Shown here piece after piece: positions 41,324 through 48,264 of a stretch of 64,000 nucleotides of DNA. Position numbers and translations under genes: made by a program. Numbering within the stretch: the stretch's first letter is position 1; each line of letters starts with the position of its first letter. Source of the DNA: VAXT01 sp963698015 (lineage in GTDB: Bacteria; Actinomycetota; Thermoleophilia; Gaiellales; Gaiellaceae); contig OY969109.1 in the NCBI GenBank assembly GCA_963698015.1, forward strand, positions 1,674,001 through 1,738,000. Direction: 5' to 3'. The notes under the pieces were generated by a model that searched no databases, was not told the DNA's origin, and was given only the letters and a program-made list of their open reading frames with translations.

Positions 41324-43242
41324 CAGGCCGCTCGAGTCGCCGGCGTGGAGACCGTGTCCGGCGATCCGACCGCGCGCGGCAGATACGTCGATAGCCAGAC
41401 CTCGAGCATCAGGACGCCGACGAGCAGATGGATGTCGACCGGCCTGTGCTCCCGGTGCTGACGGACGAGCCGCTCGACCACGTCACGGTCGAGGAAGTCG
41501 GCATAGCGCGGATTCGGCCCCAGCAGGTAGTCCGAGATCGAGCCGTCCATCTGCGAGTGCAGCCAGCCATCCGTCGAATGCCGGAAGAAGCCCGCTTTGC
41601 GCTTGTCGACGACGCGGTCGGGGAGCAGGTCTCGCGCGGCGCGCTTGAGGATGTACTTCGTCTGCCAGCGTCGCACCTTCATCGCCGCCGGGATCCGGGC
41701 GCAGTACTCGACGACCTCGTGGTCGAGGAACGGCACGCGCACCTCGAGCGAGTGCATCATCGAGGTCCGGTCGAAGTAGTGGAGCATGTCGTCGACGAGG
41801 GCGAGTTGGCCGTCGATGTGGAGGGTCGTCAGGAGCGGATCGTCCGCGACGCCCGCCGCAAGAGGCTCGAGGGCGCGCCGCGCCGCACGGCCGTCCGCCA
41901 GCGCGAGCGGCCCGCGGTACAGCTCGCCGCGCAGCTCGTCGTCCATGCGCCCGCTCATCGCGAGCAGGCGATCGACCGGGTCCGCCGCGAGGAGCGTCCT
42001 CGCAGCCCGGCGTGTGCGGAGCGGCGTCTTCCTGATCGTGCCCTCGCCGAACGAGCGGATCGGCCCGGGGAGCTTCCTCCAGCGGCCCACGAGCGCGGCG
42101 GCGCGATGCTTCTTGTAGCCCGCCAGCAGCTCGTCGGCGCCCTGGCCCGCGAGCGCCACCGTCACGTGCCGTGCGGCGAGCTCCGAGATCGCCAGGAAGC
42201 CGAGCGAGGAAAGGTCGGCGACGGGCTCGTCCATCGCCCAGACGAGGCTCGCGAGGTCGATCTGCTGCTGGTTGTACGAGAGCTCGAGCTCGTGGTGCTC
42301 GGTGCCGAACAGCTTCGAGACGTAGGCCGCGTCGCCGAGCTCGTTGTTTCGGCCGTCCTCCGTGAACCCGACCGAGAACGTCTTCACCGGCTCAGTCATG
42401 TTGCGCGCCATCAGCGCGACGATGAGGCTCGAGTCGAGGCCGCCGCTCAGCATCGCGCCCAGAGGGACGTCGCTCATCAGCCGCAGGCGCACGGCCTCTT
42501 CGAGCCGTTCCAGGAGGCCCGCGGCGAGGTCGTCTTCGGATGCGCTCAGGTCCGGGTTGGGCTCCGGATAGCTCCAGTAGCGCTCCAGACGCAGGCCGCG
42601 CCCGTCGACGATCATGCGCTCGCCGGGCATCAGCTTCCGGACACCTGCGAGGGGGGTCATCGGCCCTGGAACGAAGCCGAGAGTCATGTACGCCTCGATC
42701 GCCTCGTAGTCGAGCTCGGTGTCGACGAGACCGCTTGCGAGCAGGCTCTTCAGCTCCGACGCGAAGGCGACGAGGTCGCCGACCTCGGCGTAGTACATCG
42801 GCTTGACGCCGAGCCGGTCCCGCGCGACGACGACGCGCCGCTCCCGGCCGTCCCAGACGGCGATTCCGAACTTGCCGCGGACCCGCTCGGCGAAGCCTGC
42901 TCCGACCTCTTCGTACAAGTGCGGGAGGATCTCGGTGTCACAGCGGCTGTTGAGGCGATGACCGCGCCGCTCGAGATCGCGGTGGACATCCTCATGGTTG
43001 TAGAGCTCGCCGTTCTGGACCGCCCACACCCGCTCGTCCTCGCTGGACACGGGCTGGTGGCCGCCCTCGACGTCGACGATGCTGAGCCGCCGCACGCCGA
43101 GCGCGATTCCCGGTGCTGAGAACGTTCCGCGGTCGTTCGGGCCGCGATGAGTCATCGCGTCGGTCATCCGGTCGAGAACTTCAGGCTCGACGACGTGGCG
43201 GCGCTCTCCGCCGACCTGGACGACTCCGCAAATGCCGCACAT
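41323..43242 (-). CDS. asnB: Asparagine synthase-type glutamine amidotransferase
   Basis: This 639-residue protein has two domains. The N-terminal class II amidotransferase starts with Met-Cys (MCGICGVVQ), whose Cys2 releases ammonia from glutamine, followed by MTHRGPNDRG and VQNGELYNHED. The synthetase domain has the ATP pyrophosphatase loop LSGGLDSSLIVALMA. True asparagine synthesis cannot be told apart from sugar or polymer amidation by sequence alone. Members within polysaccharide clusters, as here beside GT2 genes, are often thought to amidate sugar acids. The ATG at 43242 is required because the catalytic Cys must be residue 2. Confidence 0.88.
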   Translation of the reverse strand: MCGICGVVQVGGERRHVVEPEVLDRMTDAMTHRGPNDRGTFSAPGIALGVRRLSIVDVEGGHQPVSSEDERVWAVQNGELYNHEDVHRDLERRGHRLNSRCDTEILPHLYEEVGAGFAERVRGKFGIAVWDGRERRVVVARDRLGVKPMYYAEVGDLVAFASELKSLLASGLVDTELDYEAIEAYMTLGFVPGPMTPLAGVRKLMPGERMIVDGRGLRLERYWSYPEPNPDLSASEDDLAAGLLERLEEAVRLRLMSDVPLGAMLSGGLDSSLIVALMARNMTEPVKTFSVGFTEDGRNNELGDAAYVSKLFGTEHHELELSYNQQQIDLASLVWAMDEPVADLSSLGFLAISELAARHVTVALAGQGADELLAGYKKHRAAALVGRWRKLPGPIRSFGEGTIRKTPLRTRRAARTLLAADPVDRLLAMSGRMDDELRGELYRGPLALADGRAARRALEPLAAGVADDPLLTTLHIDGQLALVDDMLHYFDRTSMMHSLEVRVPFLDHEVVEYCARIPAAMKVRRWQTKYILKRAARDLLPDRVVDKRKAGFFRHSTDGWLHSQMDGSISDYLLGPNPRYADFLDRDVVERLVRQHREHRPVDIHLLVGVLMLEVWLSTYLPRAVGSPDTVSTPATRAA

Positions 43243-43313
43243 CTCCTGGTCGAACGGTATGCACGGCACCCGTCACGCGACGACGGGCAATTCGGCCAGA
43301 CGTGAGGGCACGC

Positions 43314-43331
43314 GCTAGCCGAACGGCTAGC
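43314..43331. promoter_or_regulatory. Inverted-repeat operator candidate, site 3 (perfect copy)
   Basis: GCTAGCC-GAAC-GGCTAGC has perfect 7-base arms. It lies midway between the divergent asnB operon (72 bases to its ATG) and the acyltransferase gene (67 bases to its ATG), the expected place for a site that controls both. Confidence 0.65.
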
Positions 43332-43397
43332 CCGGCTCAGCACTCCGCTCCAATGGTGAGTCGAAGAGCCGCCCGCCGCAGGCTACGGTGCCGGAGG

Positions 43398-44585
43398 ATG
43401 ACTGCGACGCTCCAGGCGCCGCCCGGGGCGCATAGGGTCACGACCGCTCGGACGGTCGCCGAGCTCGAGACCGTCCGCGACGCGTGGCACGCGTTCCGGT
43501 GGCCGCGGGTCGATGCGGATCTCGACTTCCTGGCTGCGCTGATCGAGGCCTCGCCCGGGGACGTTCGGCCCCACGTCTCCGTGCTCGAAGCGGGTGGAGA
43601 GCCGCGGGCGATGCTCGTCGGCCGGGTCGAGAGGACGCGGCTCGAGACACACGTCGGGTACCGCACCGTTCTCCGGCCCGGTGTCCGGATGCTCACGGTG
43701 GCCCATGGAGGCCTGGCCGGCGGCGACGCCTGGTCGTCGGCGCTCGTCGAGGAGGCGGAGCGGACGCTCGCCGCGGGCGAGGCCGACGTGGCGAGCCTGC
43801 CCTCCCTGCGATCAGATTCTGCGCTGTATTCGAGCGCACGCGCGAAACCCTCGTGGCGGTCTCGGGACCGGATGGCGAGCGTCCAGGCGCACCGGCGGCT
43901 CGAGCTGCCGGGCTCGTTCGACGAGTTTCTCCGGAGCCGGTCGAAGTCGACCCGCGAATCGATCAAGCGGTACTCGCGGAAGCTCGAAGCAGCGCTCGGC
44001 GATCGTCTGTCGTTCCGCCTGTTCGACGCGGCCGGGGAGATCGACGAGCTCTTCTCCGCCGTCGAGCCGATCGCCGTCAAGACCTACCAGCGCGGCCTCG
44101 GCGTCGCGCTCGGCGACGATCCCCGGAATCGGCGCCTCATCTCTCTCGGGCTCGAGCGAGGGTGGTTCAAGGTCTGGGTGCTCTCGCTCGCCGACGAGCC
44201 GGTCGCCTTCTGGCCCGGCTGGCTCTACGACCGGACCTTCTTCATCGGGACTCCAGGCTACGACCCGGCCCTGTCGGAGCATCGGCTCGGGCAGTACGTG
44301 CTCATGCGCGTGATCGGCGATCTCTGCGAGGACTCCGGCGCGGACGCCTGCGACTTCGGCTTCGGCGACTCCGAGTACAAGCGGCGCTTCTCGAACCAGG
44401 AGTGGGAGGAAGGGGACGTGCTCGTCTTCGCACCGTCGCTCAAGGGCGCGCGGCTCAACTTCTCCCGGACCGCCGTCCTGCTCGGCGAGCGTGGGCTGAG
44501 GCGCGCCGTCGCGCGAGCAGGCCTCGAGGAACGGCTCAAGCGTGGCTGGCGGCGGCGCCTGAGCCGCGCGCCCGAAGCCGGCTGA
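43398..44585 (+). CDS. FemAB/CelD-like GNAT acyltransferase
   Basis: This 395-residue protein fits the BcsL/CelD/FemAB group of GNAT enzymes (Acetyltransf_6). The central signature is SKSTRESIKRYSRKLEA followed by IAVKTYQRGLG. The second GNAT core reads VWVLSLADEPVAFWPGWLYD, FFIGTPGYDPALSEHRLGQY and DFGFGDSEYKRRFS. Relatives occur in polysaccharide and exosortase-type clusters and may transfer acyl or amino-acyl groups to glycan. The ATG at 43398 follows a GGAGG directly. Its 3-prime end overlaps the convergent DUF354 gene by 50 bases. Confidence 0.78.
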   Translation: MTATLQAPPGAHRVTTARTVAELETVRDAWHAFRWPRVDADLDFLAALIEASPGDVRPHVSVLEAGGEPRAMLVGRVERTRLETHVGYRTVLRPGVRMLTVAHGGLAGGDAWSSALVEEAERTLAAGEADVASLPSLRSDSALYSSARAKPSWRSRDRMASVQAHRRLELPGSFDEFLRSRSKSTRESIKRYSRKLEAALGDRLSFRLFDAAGEIDELFSAVEPIAVKTYQRGLGVALGDDPRNRRLISLGLERGWFKVWVLSLADEPVAFWPGWLYDRTFFIGTPGYDPALSEHRLGQYVLMRVIGDLCEDSGADACDFGFGDSEYKRRFSNQEWEEGDVLVFAPSLKGARLNFSRTAVLLGERGLRRAVARAGLEERLKRGWRRRLSRAPEAG

Positions 44586-45594
44586 GCACGGCCTCGACGA
44601 GATCCTGCGGAAGATGCGGATTGCTCGCGAGTGGAGTCGCTTCCGGCTTCGGCTCGATCTGTAGCCGGCCGAAGTCCTCGGCGGAGGCGAGGAGCTCCAG
44701 TCGTCCGACGCTCGCCAGATGGCGGTCGACCCCGCCGATCGCGCCCTTGAAGATGCTGTACGACGGAATGCCGAGGTAGGCGGCTTCCCGGGCCATCGTC
44801 CCACCCGAAGCAACCACGGCGTCCACAGCCTTCAGCAGCGGTAGGAACGGCGTGGACTCGGGGAGGACGACCGGCTCGTTCCGCCACACGATCTCGTCGA
44901 GATACGAGGTCTGCCACGAGTAACGGGGCGAGAGGACGACCTGCGCCCGCTCCTGTGTGGCGAGGTACTGGAAGACCTCGCGCGCGATGAGCCCCGAATC
45001 GGAGTGGTAGTAGTGGCTCTCCTCTGCCGGCGGCCGGACGAGCACCCGCACGAGCCCGTCGATCGCGCCGGGGAGCTCGAACGGCTCGACCTGAGCGAGA
45101 TCGGTTCCCGCGAACGTCAGGTCTTCCTTCAGGCCCTCGTAGGGCAGCATCCGTTCGGGCGGGACGCCGTTCTTCACGAACACGGACGCGTCGAACACGC
45201 GCGGATGGAGAACCCAGCAGTGCGTGATCCGGTCGACGGTGACGTTCACGAACTCGTAGTCGCGAAGGCCGAACGAGGGAATCCGGAGCGCCCAGGCGGC
45301 GAGGGCGGGCGCTCGCCCGGCGTGGACGACGGCGTCGGGCCGCCTACGCCCGCCGAAGAATCGCGTCAGCGTCGCCGTTCGGCGCGCCAGGCCGCTCGCC
45401 TTCCGCCACCGAGCCTTTCCGTAGCTCGCTCCGAGGCGGTGGAACGGCACGTCGCGAGCCTCGAGCAACGCATACGTCGATCCGTAGTCGCGCGCGGTCA
45501 GCACGACGTCCGCGCCCGCGTCGCGGAACGCGTCGGCGAGCGGGCTCAGGTACTGGACCTGAGGAGGATTCTCGACGTCGATCCAGATCCGCAC
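44536..45594 (-). CDS. DUF354 family protein (glycosyltransferase-like fold)
   Basis: This 352-residue protein starts VRIWIDVENPPQVQYLSPLA, the typical opening of DUF354, and continues with VVHAGRAPALAAWALRIPSF. Near the C-terminus is VDAVVASGGTMAREAAYLGI, a GT-B-like donor-site segment also seen in UDP-GlcNAc epimerases and MurG-type enzymes. It is likely a cytoplasmic glycosyltransferase or related enzyme. The GTG at 45594 is preferred: it begins the conserved motif and leaves a 13-base gap from the upstream GT2 gene, whereas the longer frame would overlap that gene. Confidence 0.8.
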   Translation of the reverse strand: MRIWIDVENPPQVQYLSPLADAFRDAGADVVLTARDYGSTYALLEARDVPFHRLGASYGKARWRKASGLARRTATLTRFFGGRRRPDAVVHAGRAPALAAWALRIPSFGLRDYEFVNVTVDRITHCWVLHPRVFDASVFVKNGVPPERMLPYEGLKEDLTFAGTDLAQVEPFELPGAIDGLVRVLVRPPAEESHYYHSDSGLIAREVFQYLATQERAQVVLSPRYSWQTSYLDEIVWRNEPVVLPESTPFLPLLKAVDAVVASGGTMAREAAYLGIPSYSIFKGAIGGVDRHLASVGRLELLASAEDFGRLQIEPKPEATPLASNPHLPQDLVEAVLSRLRARGSGAAASHA

Positions 45595-45607
45595 GGCCGG
45601 CAGCGGC

Positions 45608-46498
45608 TCAGGAAGCGCGAGCGGGCCGGAGGGCTGCTCGCAGCGCGGCGGCGTGTCCTGCGCGGGCGGGGCGGCCTCCACTCGCGATGACGATGTGCGT
45701 CAACGCGGTGAGGGCGATTCCGAGCCGCTCGAGCACGGCGACGAGCCAGCCGGAGTGCTTGCGCGCGTACCGGACTCTGCTTTCCGCGAGCACGTGCGCG
45801 AGGCTGTCGCGCGGAGCGGAGGCGCCTCCCTCGTGGTGGACGATCGCGTGCGGCTCGAAGCGGACGTCGTAGCCGGCGTCTCGCGCTCTGCGGCAGAGGT
45901 CCTTGTCCTCGCAATACATGAAGAAGCCCTCGTCCCAGCCGCCGAGCTCTTCGAGCACGGCTCGTCGCACGAGGAGACAGGCTCCCGAGGCCCATTCGGG
46001 GCTTCCCGGCCGCTCGTAGTCCGCCGGATCGCGAACGAGCTCGCTCGCCCAGCGGGCACGCGGAAAGAGCCGGTGGAGGAAGAGCGCGTGGGCGTACGTC
46101 GAGCGGAGCCGCGGGAACCGTCGCTGCGAGAGGCCGAGCGACCCGTCCTCCTCGAGGAGCTTCGGAGCGGCGACCCCTACGCGCTGATCGGCCTCGAGCG
46201 TCTCGACGAGGGCCGCGAGCGAGGAGGCGTCGATCCTCGCATCCGGGTTCAGGAACAGGACGTACGGGCTCGATCCGGCCCGCCAGCCGACGTTGCAGCC
46301 GCTTGCGAACCCCTGGTTCCGCTCGAGGGCGAAGGTCGTCAGGGCCAGGCCGTCGAGAACGGCCAGGCTCTCGACCGGTGAGGCGTTGTCGACCACGAAC
46401 ACATGTACGCCTTCCTGTCCCAGCAGGGGCTCAACACAGCCAACCAAGCGGTCCCGGCTGTTGTAGGAAACAGTGACGACGTCGACGTCGCTGGTCAC
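45608..46498 (-). CDS. Family 2 glycosyltransferase (rhamnosyltransferase-like)
   Basis: This 296-residue enzyme has VVTVSYNSRDRLVGCVEPLL, VFVVDNASPVESLAVL and the metal motif VLFLNPDARID. The segment PEWASGACLLVRRAVLEELG, followed by GFFMYCEDKDLCRRARDAGY, is typical of rhamnosyltransferase-like GT2 proteins. A hydrophobic C-terminal stretch (AVLERLGIALTALTHIVIA) could tie it to the membrane. It is the first gene of a GT2-DUF354 operon that diverges from the beta-helix gene array. Confidence 0.87.
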   Translation of the reverse strand: MTSDVDVVTVSYNSRDRLVGCVEPLLGQEGVHVFVVDNASPVESLAVLDGLALTTFALERNQGFASGCNVGWRAGSSPYVLFLNPDARIDASSLAALVETLEADQRVGVAAPKLLEEDGSLGLSQRRFPRLRSTYAHALFLHRLFPRARWASELVRDPADYERPGSPEWASGACLLVRRAVLEELGGWDEGFFMYCEDKDLCRRARDAGYDVRFEPHAIVHHEGGASAPRDSLAHVLAESRVRYARKHSGWLVAVLERLGIALTALTHIVIASGGRPARAGHAAALRAALRPARAS

Positions 46499-46635
46499 AC
46501 GCCAGACGCTAGCGCGCCGTTTCGGGGCCTGCGACCGCCGTTCGTCCAGTGCTGCTGCTACGACTGAAGTCCGTTATGGTGCCACCCCATCGGGTGTCAA
46601 GCGCCCAGACACCGTGGCCGACAACTAGCCGTGCA

Positions 46636-48255
46636 ATGAGGGAAGCCGCATCCCTACATTGCAAGCACGGCGTGATTTGGACTGCCGTCGTTCTTGCATC
46701 AGTCTTCGCCCTGACCGCCGCCGGTGACCGCGCTTCCGCGCGTTCCGTCTCGGGCTCCGCTCCGACCCGTGCTTCGATGTGGGGGCTCGAGGTCGACGCC
46801 CGTCTCGCCCGCGTCCTCACGGTCGGCTGGCTGGAGCAGCGTCGCGCGCACGGCACGACGACCGTCATCGTCGAGCGGCGCAGGCTGCGGCCGAAGGTGC
46901 TGCGGCGTGTCCGCAGACAGGCTCGTGCGGCCAAGCTCGGTTTGCTGGTCGCGACCCGGATCTCCTCACGGGCGGCGAAGTGCACCGACGCCTCGCCCTG
47001 TGTCGCATCCTCCGCAGCGCGCGCCGTCGCGCGCTCGAAGCCGCCGAAGAGGCTCGTCCTCGTTCGGCTCAAGGGGCCTGGAAGGGTTCACACGCTCCGC
47101 AAGCCGCGCAACGGACGACTCGTCGCGATCGTTCGTCTGCGCCGGCCCGGAAACCTCGGGCTCTGGAAGCGGGCGATCGAGATCGCGAAGGGCGACGAGA
47201 CGCTCGACCTTGCGGTCACTCCGGCGCCTGGCGCTTCCGGCTCGGCCGCTCTGGCCATGTACGAAGGCGCGCTGACGGGCGCCGAAGGCGGCCCGCCTCC
47301 TCCCGCACCCCCCGGGCCGCCGCCTCCTCCTCCGCCGCCGCCTCCGGGTCCGGCGCAGGTGTTTATTGCTCCGAATGGTTCGGATGGGAATGCGTGTACG
47401 CAGGGGTCGCCGTGTAAGAGCTTCGATCGTGCGTACCGTGTTGCTCAGCCGGGTCAGGTGGTCGAGGCTGCGGGTGGTCTGTATCCGCAGCAGTTCATCT
47501 ATGCGGACTCGAGCAAGAACTCACAGTCGGACGTGTTCTTCCGGCCGGCGCAGGGGGCGGTCGTGACGATCGACTGTGACACGGTCACTGCGGAGAACGG
47601 TCGTGAGATCGGCGGTCAGAGTTGCCTTGACATCTCCGGCTCGCACATGACCTTCGACGGGGGCCTGAACAAGGACATCCGTTCGCAGACCTATAACGAG
47701 GATGGCGTCGTCTATCAGGGGCGGATCGATACCGAGCGTGGCGCGAGCGACATCACGTTCCGGCACATGGACATCGGCGCGGCTGCGATCGGTTCCTCGC
47801 AGACGATCCTCTCCCATAACGACATCGGGCCTTCGGTCGATCCGTTGAATAGTCGCCAGGCGTCGGGCACGGGCAACGTTTGGCAGGACAACCTGATCCA
47901 TGACTACCCGATCACGAACGGGGGGCACTTCGAGTGCATTACGTGGGATGGGGGTACGAACATCACGATGGAGTACAACGAGTTCCGCTCCTGTGAGGTG
48001 TTCGCGATCTTCGCCAAGCCGCTCGACGACATCAGTGGCCTGGTCGATCACAACGCTTTCTGGAACCCGCGCCAGCTGACGACGAACCAGGACGTGCGGA
48101 TCGTGCTCGGCTCCGGCGCCCAGAACTGCAACGTCACTGTCAGCAACAACTGGATCTCCGACGGCACCTACTACACGTGCCCCGGCGTCATCGACTTCGG
48201 CAACACCTACCACGACCCGCTCGAGCAGCCGCCCTCGCCCATCCGCGGACCCTAG
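46636..48255 (+). CDS. Secreted two-domain protein with proline linker and beta-helix
   Basis: This 539-residue protein has an export signal (VIWTAVVLASVFALTAAGDR). Residues about 45-215 form a domain shared only with the next gene; it opens SMWGLEVDARLARVLTVGWL and is not a recognised family. A proline linker of about 25 residues follows, then a right-handed beta-helix of about 295 residues starting AQVFIAPNGSDGNACTQGSP and containing GGHFECITWDGGTNITMEYN. Such helices bind or cleave polysaccharide, but no lyase active site is clear. The ATG at 46636 gives a normal signal peptide. The half-site ACTAGCC lies 5 bases before it. Confidence 0.75.
   Translation: MREAASLHCKHGVIWTAVVLASVFALTAAGDRASARSVSGSAPTRASMWGLEVDARLARVLTVGWLEQRRAHGTTTVIVERRRLRPKVLRRVRRQARAAKLGLLVATRISSRAAKCTDASPCVASSAARAVARSKPPKRLVLVRLKGPGRVHTLRKPRNGRLVAIVRLRRPGNLGLWKRAIEIAKGDETLDLAVTPAPGASGSAALAMYEGALTGAEGGPPPPAPPGPPPPPPPPPPGPAQVFIAPNGSDGNACTQGSPCKSFDRAYRVAQPGQVVEAAGGLYPQQFIYADSSKNSQSDVFFRPAQGAVVTIDCDTVTAENGREIGGQSCLDISGSHMTFDGGLNKDIRSQTYNEDGVVYQGRIDTERGASDITFRHMDIGAAAIGSSQTILSHNDIGPSVDPLNSRQASGTGNVWQDNLIHDYPITNGGHFECITWDGGTNITMEYNEFRSCEVFAIFAKPLDDISGLVDHNAFWNPRQLTTNQDVRIVLGSGAQNCNVTVSNNWISDGTYYTCPGVIDFGNTYHDPLEQPPSPIRGP
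47346..48255 (+). repeat. 910-bp direct duplication, copy 1
   Basis: This block, which encodes the beta-helix domain, is repeated at 49911-50820 with an offset of 2565 bases and only about ten visible differences, nearly all silent. It begins at the end of the proline linker and ends at the stop codon. Confidence 0.95.
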
Positions 48256-48264
48256 GAGCAAACA